The notes beneath the pieces were generated by a model. It had not been told where the DNA came from and did no database searches. It saw only the letters and a program-made list of their open reading frames with translations. Position numbers and translations under genes: made by a program. Shown one piece after another: positions 17,227 through 26,659 of a stretch of 64,000 bases of DNA. Origin of the DNA: Micromonospora phaseoli (GTDB lineage Bacteria; Actinomycetota; Actinomycetes; Mycobacteriales; Micromonosporaceae). The stretch covers positions 45,567 to 109,566 of the forward strand of contig NZ_FNYV01000016.1 of assembly GCF_900109115.1 (NCBI RefSeq), read 5' to 3'. The first letter of the stretch is position 1; every line of letters starts with the position of its first letter.

Positions 17227-18639
17227 TCATCGGGGCGCGGACGGTTCGACGAAATACGAACCGCCCCGGCTCTCGACGGTCACCGCACCGCCGCCCATCG
17301 TGGTCGCCACCATCACATCGTCGGCCGGCAGCGCATACACCCGCGTGACGGCGGATCCGGTCGCGGTGGTGCCCGGATCGATCAGAACGGCGTACGTGCC
17401 AGCGGCCGGGATCGTGAACGGCTCGATGAGCATCGATGAGTAGAGGCCGGCCCCACCGACCAGCGTCGTCCCGTCCGGGCGACGCACCGACACCTGGGGA
17501 GTACCGCCGATGGTGTGGTTGGGCACCTGGACGCTGATCCGCTGTCCGGCCGGGGCGGTGAAGGTGACGGTCGCGTTCTGGCCCGGCATCGTGGTGGTCA
17601 CGGTGGCCGGCGTTCCGTCCAGGGCGGCCACGGCGGTCGCGTCCGACGAAATGTCGAACACCGCGACGTCCACCTTCCCGGTCGCGCCCTTCGCCGGGTC
17701 GATGAAGATCGAGTAGGTGCCGGTGGAGGGCAGCACGAACTGATCGAAGAAGCGGCTGCCACTGACCAGTTGCCCGCTGACCAGCGTCATACCGTCCGGC
17801 CGCCGGAAGCCGACCTGGAGGCCCGAGGCGCCGTAGGTCGACCCGCTCACCGCGACACTGAGCCGCTGGCCGGCCGTGCCGAGCACCTCGACCGTCGCGT
17901 TCTGGCCGGGCACGGCCGTTGTCACACTGACCGCCGATCCATCCGCGGCGGCTCGCACCGTGACGTCGGCGGGCACGTCGTACGCGGTGACGACCACCTG
18001 CCCGGTCGCACTGCCCTGCGAGTCGATCAGCACGGAGTAGGCGCCTGCCGTGGGATGCGGCAACGGCTCCAGGAAAATGCCCGCGCCGCCGAAGCCGGTG
18101 GCGGAAACCGCCGTGGAGCCGTCCGGCCGGAAGATTGAGACGCGGGCATTCGAGGTGGAGGATCCGAAGGTGCTGCCCGTCAGCACAAGGCTGGTACGCC
18201 TGCCCACGGGGGCGGCGACGGTGAGCAGCGCGACCCGATCGGCCACTGCCACCGCAGCCGTCGCCGGTGTTCCGGTAAGCAGCCGACTGGTGAACTCAAC
18301 GTCGGTCGCGCGCCAGGGCGAGCGCGCCACGTAGAGGTCGGCGCCGGATGTCCCGTTGCCTGCCGGCGTGGTGACCACCACCGGTCCGGACGTGGCCCCG
18401 GCTGGCAGGGTGATGGTCAGCCGGTCATCGGCGACCGGGGACACCACCGCGGGCACGCCGTTGACGGTCACCCCGCTGGATTCGACCACCACCGGGGCAA
18501 GCCGCGCCGTCGCAGGATCCGGTACGGCAAGGATCGACACCACGGTGGAATCCGAAGGTTCGGCCCGTGCCCGCTCTGCCAGGCATCGCCCGCCGCACCA
18601 CCCAGCCGGACAGCCCGGCAGCCTAAACAAGATCACCAC
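17227..18639 (-). CDS. Repeat-containing extracytoplasmic protein
   Basis: About 470 residues; the N terminus is unclear because no proper signal peptide follows the GTG at 18639, which suggests a truncated or frame-broken start. Residues about 50-100 resemble an IPT/TIG-like beta sandwich (GVTVNGVPAVVSPV, GPVVVTTPAGN). Three tandem units of about 105 residues follow, each with GQNATVxxxxxAGQRxSVxVxG, VxxRRPDGxTLV and a xxxAGTYxVxIDPxxxATG block, resembling PPC-type bacterial pre-peptidase C-terminal beta domains. Such arrays are usually secreted or wall-attached in actinomycetes. The role is unknown. Only 15 bases separate it from the downstream frameshifted gene. Confidence 0.65.
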   Translation of the reverse strand: MVILFRLPGCPAGWCGGRCLAERARAEPSDSTVVSILAVPDPATARLAPVVVESSGVTVNGVPAVVSPVADDRLTITLPAGATSGPVVVTTPAGNGTSGADLYVARSPWRATDVEFTSRLLTGTPATAAVAVADRVALLTVAAPVGRRTSLVLTGSTFGSSTSNARVSIFRPDGSTAVSATGFGGAGIFLEPLPHPTAGAYSVLIDSQGSATGQVVVTAYDVPADVTVRAAADGSAVSVTTAVPGQNATVEVLGTAGQRLSVAVSGSTYGASGLQVGFRRPDGMTLVSGQLVSGSRFFDQFVLPSTGTYSIFIDPAKGATGKVDVAVFDISSDATAVAALDGTPATVTTTMPGQNATVTFTAPAGQRISVQVPNHTIGGTPQVSVRRPDGTTLVGGAGLYSSMLIEPFTIPAAGTYAVLIDPGTTATGSAVTRVYALPADDVMVATTMGGGAVTVESRGGSYFVEPSAPR

Positions 18640-19021
18640 AGCGACCCTGTCCGTCGAATCGGGTCAAGCCCACTCACCGTCAGGTTCGCGCTGCGTGCCG
18701 GTAATGGCCACCGCACCAAAGACGGTTGGCTGTTCTCCGCGCCCGGCGACGGCGCCCGAGGAGTAGGCCCTGTACGCCAGCGGCCCCGGCGGCGAGTGCC
18801 ATCACGGTCCCCGCCGGAGCTGCGGACACCCGCGCACTCACCGTGCCGTCCGCGACGGAGTTGACCGACTTCACCCGCGTGGCCTGGCACTCAGATGCGG
18901 CGGGTGTCGTCAGGGCGCAGACGGAAGGGCCCACAACTTCAGCCGGGACGACCAGTCTCCGTAGGCACGACAGAACGGCTTATCCTGACCATCGCCGGCG
19001 CGGTTGCATTTTCCCCATTCG
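18640..19021. other. Intergenic region, possible decayed gene end
   Basis: On the minus strand a frame (18680-18934) has a hydrophobic stretch followed by RRRRARR, which resembles a C-terminal surface-sorting tail, but nothing upstream supports a full gene. No other gene is supported. Confidence 0.3.
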
Positions 19022-20023
19022 TCATGCCGATTGCCGGAGGACCAAGGAGACGGGTAGTACGACCGCCGGTTCCACGACCTCGCCGCAACTGAGCCGCAAT
19101 ATCTGACGCACCAGTGTTCGGCCCATCTCCACGATATCCTGACGAATCGTGCTCAGCGGGGGATCGCTATACTGACAAATTTCCACATCGTCGAAACCAA
19201 TGACAGCGACATCGTCGGGAACTCGACGGCCAGCCGCCTGCAGGGTCCGTAAGGCACCGTGAGCCATAAGATCCGACGCAACGAACACGGCGTCCAAGTC
19301 CGGCTCATCGGCCAACAACTCACGCATCGCAACCTCGCCCGACTGACGGGTGAAGTCGCCGGTTGCGACGATCGAGGAGCCTCCGGTCCGTGCGATCTCC
19401 CGTCGGTAGCCGATCAGGCGATCGATGCCAGCACTCATGTCCTGCGGACCGGCAATCGTGGCAATTCGCCGCCGTCCGGTCCCTACGAGGTGACGCACCG
19501 CCGCCGCTGCTCCCCCAACCGCATCGACTCCAACGTACGGAAAGTCGACGTTGTCGAGCACGCGCTCGTTGGAGATCACAGGGAGATCGGTGCCCCCCAG
19601 AGTGCCGGGCAGCGGATCTCCGCGGTGCGCGGACGCCAAGATGACGCCGTCCACATGCCCACCCAGGAGGTAGTGCTCGATGCGGCGGTGGGCAGCGGCA
19701 TCCGACGACATCAGCAGCACAAGCTGCTTGTCAGCCGCGCCGAGTTCCTCGCTCAGGCCGCGAATCAGGCGAGGAAAGAACTGGTCGTCAGAGAAAACGC
19801 GGGTATGCGCCTCCGGCAGCACCAGAGCGTACGAGTTGGTGCTGCGCGTGACGAGGCTGCGCGCGGCGGCATTGGCGACGTAGCCCAGATCCTTGACGGC
19901 GCGCAGGACCGAATCGCGGATCGCCGGCTTGACTGTCTGCGAGCCGTTCACGACGCGAGAGACGGTGGCACGAGAAACGCCGGCCCTGAGCGCAACATCC
20001 TCAAGGGTGACTCGCGGACGCAC
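19022..20023 (-). CDS. LacI-family transcriptional regulator
   Basis: A 333-residue regulator. The GTG at 20021-20023 is the start: GGGGAG lies 4-9 bases upstream and the family's HTH then begins at once (VTLEDVALRAGVSRATVSRVVNG). The periplasmic-binding-protein-like effector domain runs from about residue 60 (NSYALVLPEAHTRVFSDD) to the end, with GVILAS, VGVDAVGGAAAAVRHLVG, AVFVASDLMAHGAL and VIGFDDVEICQYSDPPLSTIRQ. It most likely represses a sugar-use operon, but no sugar gene remains beside it: the upstream neighbours are transposon and dehydrogenase debris. Confidence 0.9.
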   Translation of the reverse strand: MRPRVTLEDVALRAGVSRATVSRVVNGSQTVKPAIRDSVLRAVKDLGYVANAAARSLVTRSTNSYALVLPEAHTRVFSDDQFFPRLIRGLSEELGAADKQLVLLMSSDAAAHRRIEHYLLGGHVDGVILASAHRGDPLPGTLGGTDLPVISNERVLDNVDFPYVGVDAVGGAAAAVRHLVGTGRRRIATIAGPQDMSAGIDRLIGYRREIARTGGSSIVATGDFTRQSGEVAMRELLADEPDLDAVFVASDLMAHGALRTLQAAGRRVPDDVAVIGFDDVEICQYSDPPLSTIRQDIVEMGRTLVRQILRLSCGEVVEPAVVLPVSLVLRQSA

Positions 20024-20115
20024 GTTACTCCCCTTCCGCACTCCGAACACCATACAGCTTCGTAGGCTCGTGTCGGGAACAGCTTGAGCCCCAGGCCCCG
20101 AAGCCAGGGGCTTTG

Positions 20116-20830
20116 TTACGCCGGCGGATCGGCAGCGCACTCGGCCAAGGCTAAGATATTTGGCTCCTGAATCAGGTGGCCACGCTCCAGATGGGAAGCG
20201 GCAGGGAACACCGCGCAGGGCGACTGAAGTAAGCGCACCGGATGACGAAGCCGGCCCAACAGGCTCTCGTAGAGCAGCCGGCTCACCTCCGCGCCCGAGC
20301 CGCCGCCCATTACACCGTCCTCGATGACCATGACGCGTCCCCGCCGCGGCGAGACGGGACAGAACCGGATACAGCTAGGACGGAATCCAGCAGCTCGCAG
20401 GTCAGTTCCAGCTCCAGCAGTGCACGCCGCATCGCAGTCAAGGCCCGGGATGCCATGCCGCCCGGCGCGACGATCGCCCAGTCCGGTGGCGCGTCTTCGT
20501 CGAGGCCGACCCGTGCCCAGGTGGTGTCCGGCCCGACCGACCGGCTCCGGAACAGTCCGTCCCAGCTGCCGTTGAGATGCGCGGACTCGGTGTAGAGCAC
20601 CTTGTCCTCGAAGAGGATGGCCGGTGTCCCGGAGTTCAGCATTTCGTCGAAGATCGGTCGCGGATCATGAACGCGGACAGTTCGTACAGGGCCAGGTGCG
20701 GCACGCCGACGAGGTGCTTCTGCGGACTCTGGCTGTGGGTGGGCCCGTAGCCGCGGTTGCCGCCCACCGGGCAGCGGAACACCACACGCGTCGGCGACCC
20801 GACGACTCGCGGGGCGGCGGCTTCACCAGC
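20116..20830 (-). pseudogene. Broken 2-oxoacid dehydrogenase E1-beta / transketolase-like gene
   Basis: Three consecutive frames together match the beta subunit of pyruvate/2-oxoacid dehydrogenase E1. The first ends GGNRGYGPTHSQSPQKHLVG with HLALYELSAF, the second (20310-20642) reads LNSGTPAILFEDKVLYTESA with DWAIVAPGGMASRALTAM, and the third (20116-20331) carries the transketolase C-terminal part VMVIEDGVMGGGSGAEVSRL with PVRLLQSPCAVFPAA. Frameshifts near 20655 and 20330 break it. The N-terminal thiamine-diphosphate part is lost where the transposase remnant begins. Confidence 0.7.
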
Positions 20831-20949
20831 CCATCCGACGAAGGCGCCTTCGACGACGTTCGCGAGTCCTCGCGCCGCAACGCCTCCCCCTCCGACGCCC
20901 ATTCTGCCCCGAGGTGATCGAGTCCAGTACAGGTCCCGGCAGGTCGACA

Positions 20950-21341
20950 GCGCCGTTGTGGCCGGACCGCCCGACGACGGCGCGGCGAGGTTCTCCGCGA
21001 CCGCAGCACCTTCCGAACTTCGGCCGTGACCGGCGGTCGGCCCGGCCGCCGCGTCACGTAGGTCCATCGCCGGGTGATCAGATCCCCGGTGCCACCGCAG
21101 CAGCGTCGCCGGGGTGACGCAGAACGGCGCCCACCGCACCCGCGGCAGCAATGCGACAAAAGCCTGCCAGCACCACCGGGTCGGGTGGCTCCAGATCCAG
21201 GCGATGCACCTGGCGGCGTAGCACCGCGACCTGATGGCGCAAGACCAAGACCGCGACCGCGTTGGCCCGATCGTCGCGCGCCATCAGAATGAACAGCTGC
21301 AGTACCTGGCGGAGGATCAGGTAGTCAAGGGACAGGATCAT
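20950..21341 (-). pseudogene. Integrase-core transposase N-terminal remnant
   Basis: The frame starting at 21341 reads LRQVLQLFILMARDDRANAV and VLRHQVAVLRRQVHRLDLEPPD, a common N terminus of rve-type transposases of actinomycetes. Frameshifts then move the text through LLPRVRWAPFCVTPATLLRW and ITRRWTYVTRRPGRPPVTAEVR. The catalytic DDE part is absent, and the remnant abuts the broken E1-beta-like gene, suggesting the insertion disrupted it. Confidence 0.65.
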
Positions 21342-21868
21342 GGCCGGCAGTTGTCGATCTTCCGGCGGACAAAGTCGCACCTCAGCACCCGTGACCGAGC
21401 TTCCGAACGGCACAGGACTGCTGTCCCGTGTCAACATTCTGGCAAGTCCTACAAACTTCCAGGACTTTTTAGGCACATGGAGTTGCCCAAGCTTGGCAGA
21501 ATGGAGCTTGTGTGATATTTTCAGTCCTCGTCACGACGTCGGAATGATCGGTTCGCTGACCTCAGAAGTAGAGCGAGCCGTAGAAGTGCGGCAAGCAAGT
21601 GGATACGTGGACCGCCGTGGCCGTCGGCCCTGCGGTGATGAGGAGCACGCTTCGCATTCTGGCGGAAGCGCGAGTCTCGACGGCCCGACGCGCGGTCGCA
21701 GAGAATCCGCACAACAGCGTTTAATAGTACGAGAAAGCGAGACACCGGTGACCAACTGGCAGCCTCGTTACCGCAAACCGGCAAAGGCGTTCTGAGGCGA
21801 TTACCCTTGACCGTCCTGGTGTCTTAATTCCCAATGTCGACCAGCAATCAACTGTCAAAGGAGTAACG
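21342..21868. other. Upstream region of the I36-type gene
   Basis: No gene is supported in 527 bases. The AT-richer stretch at 21500-21525 (GTGTGATATTTT) and the inverted repeat TTGCCCAAGCTTGGCA near 21483-21498 are promoter-like. A good ribosome site AAAGGAG (21857-21863) precedes the next gene. Confidence 0.4.
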
Positions 21869-22279
21869 ATGAAGATCGGAACCAGGACAGCCTACCGGCT
21901 GGCCGGCACCGCGCTGTGCGCCGGCATCTCAGCACTGCTCCTGTCAGTAACGGCCTCCGGCGTGAACGCGGCTGCACCCGCACCCGCGCTGGAGATCAAC
22001 AACACGTGCTCGTTCAGCCGTACGCTCTGCCTTTGGGACAGCGCGAACTTCACCGGGCAGCGCTTCACCGTACAGGCGATCGATCCCTCGGTCGGTGCTT
22101 GTGTGAACCTTGCCGCCTCCGGCTGGGGCAGCGGGCGGGCGAAGTCTGCTCGCAACACCGCCAGCCAGCCCGCTCGCCTGTACACCACCACAGACTGCAC
22201 CGGGACCCCGTACGCGATCATGCCCGGCGGTGCCTACGGCTCGATCAGCTTCAACTCCAACAGCGTCTTCGTCCACTGA
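21869..22279 (+). CDS. Secreted peptidase-inhibitor family I36-type protein
   Basis: A 136-residue protein with a clear signal peptide (MKIGTRTAYRLAGTALCAG, cleavage after VNAAA near residue 36). The mature part is a beta/gamma-crystallin-like domain: TLCLWDSANFTGQRFTVQA, CVNLAASGW, RAKSARNTASQPARLYTT and DCTGTPYAIMPGG, with four cysteines. This is the pattern of family I36 metalloprotease inhibitors (SMPI-like) of streptomycetes. The ribosome site is AAAGGAG, 5 bases from ATG. It acts outside the cell. No operon partner. Confidence 0.85.
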   Translation: MKIGTRTAYRLAGTALCAGISALLLSVTASGVNAAAPAPALEINNTCSFSRTLCLWDSANFTGQRFTVQAIDPSVGACVNLAASGWGSGRAKSARNTASQPARLYTTTDCTGTPYAIMPGGAYGSISFNSNSVFVH

Positions 22280-22398
22280 TTCCCTATCGAGGATCGGGTG
22301 TCAAGAGGGCGCGGGTTGCTTGACGGTCCGTGCCAGATCGCGGGGGATTTGGGTGGGGGAGGGTCGACGCGATCGTACGCTTCGAGCGTTCTTGGGAA

Positions 22399-22755
22399 TT
22401 ATCCCGTAAGGACTTGGCGAGGAGCCTTCCCCACCCTAAGTTTGTCGTTGCCGCCGACGCGGATCCCGGACTGTCGTATAAGGTCCGCATCCCCTGGCCG
22501 GGATGACCTGAACAGTACCTTGCGCAGAGCAGCCACCTCATTGGCAGTTTCATGGCGATATGCATTGACCAAAGAGCGCTGGCCCCCGTGTCGATTGCGA
22601 CTGCCGGTTGTCGGGAGCTGGGGCGCAGGCCAGGGAAACGGGCTAACGAACGCCGCCGAACGAGCTGTCTGCCGCTCGATGCCGGTCAGGTCGTAGACGA
22701 TCTGATCGTGGTCGGCGGCGCGCAAGGCCGACCGTAGGTGTTCCGGCTCAGACAT
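22399..22755 (-). CDS. Hypothetical 118-residue protein
   Basis: The frame starts MSEPEHLRSALRAADHDQIV with GGAG 9 bases before the ATG and contains a plausible helix (QRSLVNAYRHETANEVAALRKVLF). No family recognised; the C-terminal third is basic and low in structure. It lies downstream of the exporter operon end, codirectional with it but separated by about 100 bases. It could be a truncated gene. Confidence 0.4.
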   Translation of the reverse strand: MSEPEHLRSALRAADHDQIVYDLTGIERQTARSAAFVSPFPWPAPQLPTTGSRNRHGGQRSLVNAYRHETANEVAALRKVLFRSSRPGDADLIRQSGIRVGGNDKLRVGKAPRQVLTG

Positions 22756-22852
22756 GGCCGTTCACTCCGTGATCATGACGAGAATTCACCACTACCACTA
22801 CCACTGCCTGGTTAGGGCAAGCAACGGGCCTTGTATTGCCAAATATTGCTTG

Positions 22853-23662
22853 TCAGGCACCGACGCTCTGATATCCGCGCACCTGGTAGTGCCACCACCG
22901 GTAGGCGACGAGGAACCCGCAAAGGCCGACCAACGGCGCCGCGACCGCCACCGGCCCTGGGATGTGCAGGTCCCCGGTCCGCCCGAGGAGCACACCGGCC
23001 GGCAGGTAGGCCACCACGGCGACCGGCACCACCCAGGTCAGGGCCCAGGACATCATCGGGCCGAAGATGCTGGTCGGGTACGACCCGAACATCAAGTAGA
23101 TGTTATCGGCGAGACGGCTGGCCGCCCAGGTCTGCACGAACCGGAAGCTCAGCGACGAGACGAACACCTTCGCCGCCCCCTCGGCCAGCGCTCCGCCAAT
23201 CACGGCGAGTATGAGGTAAAGGATGTGCACCGGCGAGAAGTCGATCGAGACCAAGTTGACCGCGAGTACGAACATGACGACCGCCGCGAGCACGTCGCCG
23301 ATCACGTTCATCTGGAACCGGGTGGTGATGACCTGGAGAAACGGGTTCAACGGACGGACCAGACAGCGGTCGAAACGCCCTTCGCGGATCGTGTCGTCCA
23401 TGAACTCGAGCTGGTGGAAGGGCACCGCCCAAGCCGCGTGCGCGAGCAGCCGCAGCGCGTAGAGGAACGCCATCTCGCCGAACGTCCAGCCGGCGATAGT
23501 GTCGAAGGTCCGCAGCATAACCCAGACGGTCGCAATGCCGCTGCACTGATAGACCACCCCGAGCACGCACATCAGCAGGAAGTTGAGCCGGTACTGACGC
23601 TCGGCGCGGACGGCGATCCGGTAGAGCTCCAGGGTGAGCCGGAGGTCGTTCATCGCCGTCAT
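22853..23662 (-). CDS. ABC-2-type transporter permease (second subunit)
   Basis: A 269-residue integral membrane protein starting MTAMNDLRLTLELYRIAVRAERQYR; its ATG overlaps the TGA of the preceding permease. About six membrane segments are visible, for example FLLMCVLGVVYQCSGIATVW and VAAPLVGLCGFLVAYRWW. The conserved ELEFMDDTIREGRFDRCLVRPLNPFLQV-type cytoplasmic motif (REGRFDRCLVRPLNP) marks the DUF990/ABC-2 family permeases that pair as heterodimers. With the upstream permease and ATPase it forms an exporter, probably for the cluster product or self-protection. Confidence 0.85.
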   Translation of the reverse strand: MTAMNDLRLTLELYRIAVRAERQYRLNFLLMCVLGVVYQCSGIATVWVMLRTFDTIAGWTFGEMAFLYALRLLAHAAWAVPFHQLEFMDDTIREGRFDRCLVRPLNPFLQVITTRFQMNVIGDVLAAVVMFVLAVNLVSIDFSPVHILYLILAVIGGALAEGAAKVFVSSLSFRFVQTWAASRLADNIYLMFGSYPTSIFGPMMSWALTWVVPVAVVAYLPAGVLLGRTGDLHIPGPVAVAAPLVGLCGFLVAYRWWHYQVRGYQSVGA

Positions 23663-24495
23663 CCGCCCTGCACCACGACGCGGTGCTGCGCCCGGGACCA
23701 GACCAAGCGGGCAACCAGCGCGAGCACGGCGATCCACACCAGCTGGACGCCGATCGCGCGGATCGCGTCGGCGCCTTCCAGATGTCCAACGTAGATAGCA
23801 ACCGGCGTGTAGGTCGTCGCTTGGAACGGCAGATGCTCAGCAACCACGCGTAGCAGGCCCGGGAAGAAACTCAGCGGCACGAAGACACCGGCGAAGAACT
23901 GGCTGATCAGGGAAAACAGCATCATGGTCCCGTTGATCTCGGTGGTCCAGAATGCGCTGAGGCAGACCAGCAGGTTCAGCATGACGGCGACGCCGATGCC
24001 GCACAGCAGACTCACCAGCCACAGGCAGAACGCCGCGAGGGAGGCCGGCGCGCCGAGCGTACCGATGACCGCGATCACTGGCAGCGCCACTATGGCGAAC
24101 GTCGTCATCATCAGCGCGCTGCCGACCAGTTGGGCGATGACCTGCGGGATGAACCCGGCGGGCCGCAGCAGGTCGAACGCGATCCGCCCCTCGCGGATCC
24201 GTTCCCACAGGTAGGAACAGACCGTCGAGTCCTGCACCGCCCACCCCTGCAGGTTCGCCAGCGTAAGGTAGAGCAGCATCTCGGACAGGGGGATCCCGTT
24301 GACCGTCCCGGCAGCGCCATACAACGCGGTCCAGACCCGGCTCAAGATGAAGATCTGGACGACCACGATGCCAAGGGTGAAGACGACGTTCTGACGGTAG
24401 GTCACGGCCGTCTTCATCCGGCTTCGGATGATCTGAGCGTACGCGGGAATGTTGCGCCCCGGCCCACCACGACGGGCCGCGGCTTCGATCGGCAT
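23659..24495 (-). CDS. ABC-2-type transporter permease (first subunit)
   Basis: A 278-residue protein starting MPIEAAARRGGPGRNIPAYAQIIRSRM; the ATG overlaps the ATPase stop (TGATG). Six membrane segments are evident, including NVVFTLGIVVVQIFILSRVW and GVQLVWIAVLALVARLVW. It has the same cytoplasmic element as its partner (WERIREGRIAFDLLRPAGF), so the two are paralogous halves of an ABC-2 channel. Position between ATPase and second permease and the overlaps on both sides imply one co-translated transporter. Confidence 0.87.
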   Translation of the reverse strand: MPIEAAARRGGPGRNIPAYAQIIRSRMKTAVTYRQNVVFTLGIVVVQIFILSRVWTALYGAAGTVNGIPLSEMLLYLTLANLQGWAVQDSTVCSYLWERIREGRIAFDLLRPAGFIPQVIAQLVGSALMMTTFAIVALPVIAVIGTLGAPASLAAFCLWLVSLLCGIGVAVMLNLLVCLSAFWTTEINGTMMLFSLISQFFAGVFVPLSFFPGLLRVVAEHLPFQATTYTPVAIYVGHLEGADAIRAIGVQLVWIAVLALVARLVWSRAQHRVVVQGG

Positions 24496-25511
24496 CAGGC
24501 GGCCCCGCGGTCGCCGTAGAGAGTGCGGACCACGTCCTCGAGGTCGGGTTCGAGGATCGTGAGGTCGGCCATCGGGCAATGGTCGTTGACCGCGGCGATG
24601 ATTTCCTGGGCGCTGACCCGGGCCGCCTCGAAACGGACCCGGAGCACACCGTCCTTTTCGGAGATCACCTCGCCGGGGAAGCGGGAGGACCGCAAGGTAT
24701 CGGCGCGGGTGCCGGCCGGCACCGGTTCGGGGGCGAGCTGGGCGACCAGGATACGGTGCGGGGCGTACCGGGCCTTCAGGTCGGCGAGCTTCCCGTCGTA
24801 CAGAACCCGACCGCTGTCGATCACCACGACCCGATCGCAGAGTGTCTCGACGTCGACCAGGTCGTGCGTGGTCAGGACCACGGTGGTGCCGCTATCCCGG
24901 TTCATCTCGGCGACGAAGTCCCGCATCCGGACCTTGGCAACCGCGTCCAGACCGATGGTCGGCTCGTCCAGGTAGAGGATCCGCGGCTCGTGCAGCATGG
25001 CGGCGACGAGGTCGCCGCGCATACGCTGGCCCAGGCTGAGTTGACGTACCGGCTGGTGCAGGAACGGCGTGACGTCCAGCAGTTCGACCAGGCGGTCCAG
25101 GTTGCGGCGGTACGCGACGCCCGGCAGCCGGTAAAGCTTGCCGAGCAGGGCCAGCGAGTCGATCAGCGGCAGGTCCCACCAGAGCTGGCTGCGCTGGCCG
25201 AACACCACGCCAATGTGCATCGCGTTGCGTTCGCGGTCGCGCCAGGGAACCGTGCCGTTGACCTCCAGCAGACCGCCGGTGGGGACCAGCACGCCGGTCA
25301 TCATCTTGATCGTGGTGCTCTTGCCGGCGCCGTTCGGCCCGAGGTAGGCGACCAACTCCCCGGCCGACACCGTGAAGTCGACGCCGTTCACCGCCCGGGT
25401 CTCCTCGTACTGCCGAGTTACCATGGTGCGCAACGTGCCGAAGGGACCGTCGAAGCGGCGGGGCCGCCGGAAGTGCTTGGTCAGGCCCTCGGCACGGATC
25501 ACTGGTGGCAC
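24495..25511 (-). CDS. ABC-2 exporter ATPase
   Basis: A 338-residue ATP-binding subunit with Walker A GPNGAGKST, signature LSLGQRMRGD, Walker B RILYLDEPT and switch His TTHDL. The signature is the LSLGQ variant typical of drug and polysaccharide exporter ATPases. The C-terminal about 90 residues form an extra domain. The start is GTG at 25509-25511 with AGGAG 7 bases upstream; a second GTG at 25500-25502 overlaps the upstream stop and is an alternative. It energises the two permeases encoded just downstream. Confidence 0.9.
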   Translation of the reverse strand: MPPVIRAEGLTKHFRRPRRFDGPFGTLRTMVTRQYEETRAVNGVDFTVSAGELVAYLGPNGAGKSTTIKMMTGVLVPTGGLLEVNGTVPWRDRERNAMHIGVVFGQRSQLWWDLPLIDSLALLGKLYRLPGVAYRRNLDRLVELLDVTPFLHQPVRQLSLGQRMRGDLVAAMLHEPRILYLDEPTIGLDAVAKVRMRDFVAEMNRDSGTTVVLTTHDLVDVETLCDRVVVIDSGRVLYDGKLADLKARYAPHRILVAQLAPEPVPAGTRADTLRSSRFPGEVISEKDGVLRVRFEAARVSAQEIIAAVNDHCPMADLTILEPDLEDVVRTLYGDRGAA

Positions 25512-26659
25512 GCGGTATCTCCTGACGGCGCGGTGATCCGGTGGGCCGCCAGGATCGCGGCGCGTTCCTCGTCCGCCGGGCGGTTGAAGTACGACAGTTC
25601 CCGCGGCGAGTCGAGACACTGGACTGTGACGGCGAGCTCGCTGTCACCGGTGTGGTCGAGCACGAGCAGATCCGCGTTCTTGGCCCGCTCCGGCAGACCG
25701 GACAGCACCTCGGCGAGATTGCCCGTGTTGACCTCGATCAGCTCGTAGTTGGCACGTTCCGGCAACCTGCCGTCCAGGGCCCGCACCGCCGCCTCGAAAC
25801 GACGACAGCACTCCAGCCAGGTGAGGTCGCCGTTCACCGGATCGAACACCCGGTCCATCACCCACTGCGCGACGACGGCGGGGTCGTTCGAGTGTTTGCC
25901 GGTGAACCGGACAAGGTTGGCACGCCAGTCTCGGTACATGTCGTCGTTCATGATTTGGGGATGCTGGTGGAAGACGATGGTGTCCCGGCTATAAGCGAAC
26001 GAGAGCCCCAGCCGGTGCAGGCGGTAGCCGAGCTCGCTGTCCTCCAGGCCCCAGCCGGTGAAGCTCTCGTCGAAGCCGCCGGAGGCAAGCAGGTGCTCGC
26101 GGCGCACCGAGACGTTGCAGCTGAACATGAAGTGCCAGGCCGTCGCCAGGTTGTTCAGGTTGTCCGATAGCGCGGCGAACACGTGGTCTCGTAGGTCCGC
26201 GCCGGCGAGCGGGACCAACTTCGCCCAGGCCTCGGCGCTGTCCGGGCCGTCCGGGCCGATATCTACACCGGAGAACCAGCCGCGCGGCCCGGTGACCACC
26301 AGATCCGAGCGACGGCGGTGGTAATCGAGGTGGGCAGCCAAGGCGCCGGGCGGAAGGAGCACGTCGGCGTCGACGAGCACCACGACCTCGCCGCTGGTCT
26401 GCCGGATGCCGTGGTTGCGTGCCGCGGAGCGCCCGGACGCCGCGGTCCGGGGCAGGAACTGGTAGCGCAGGTCGAAGGTCGGGCCTTGGCGGCTCGCCAC
26501 ATCCTGGACGACGTCCGCGGTGCCGTCGTCGGAACCGTCGTCGACGACCACCACCTCCAGCGCGTGCCCACTGCCCAGTTCTTGCCGGGTCAAGGTTGCC
26601 AAGCAGGCACGCAGCTGCGGGCCGGCGTTGTACGAGGGGATGACGACGCTGACCTTCAT
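25499..26659 (-). CDS. GT2 glycosyltransferase with C-terminal extension
   Basis: A 386-residue GT-A fold glycosyltransferase: VVIPSYNAGPQLRACLATL at the N terminus, nucleotide-binding VVVDDGSDDGT, metal-binding VVLVDADVLLPPG, and the acceptor-side GGFDESFTGWGLEDSELGYRL. After about residue 270 there is an unusual 115-residue extension (WLECCRRFEAAVRALDGRLP, LLVLDHTGDSELAVTVQC, LDSPRELSYFNRP) that recurs in the GT2 at 46505-47614. It heads the exporter operon, divergent from the dCTP-deaminase-like operon. The sugar donor is unknown; kanosamine is a candidate from context. Confidence 0.87.
   Translation of the reverse strand: MKVSVVIPSYNAGPQLRACLATLTRQELGSGHALEVVVVDDGSDDGTADVVQDVASRQGPTFDLRYQFLPRTAASGRSAARNHGIRQTSGEVVVLVDADVLLPPGALAAHLDYHRRRSDLVVTGPRGWFSGVDIGPDGPDSAEAWAKLVPLAGADLRDHVFAALSDNLNNLATAWHFMFSCNVSVRREHLLASGGFDESFTGWGLEDSELGYRLHRLGLSFAYSRDTIVFHQHPQIMNDDMYRDWRANLVRFTGKHSNDPAVVAQWVMDRVFDPVNGDLTWLECCRRFEAAVRALDGRLPERANYELIEVNTGNLAEVLSGLPERAKNADLLVLDHTGDSELAVTVQCLDSPRELSYFNRPADEERAAILAAHRITAPSGDTACHQ

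Noticed and set aside
18680..18934. A C-terminal surface-sorting signal (hydrophobic stretch then RRRRARR)
   Set aside because: No upstream domain or start was found in that frame, so it may be chance.
22836..22849. TTGCCA-family operator near the exporter genes
   Set aside because: It lies at the 3' end of the exporter operon rather than in front of a gene, so it is not counted with the other sites.
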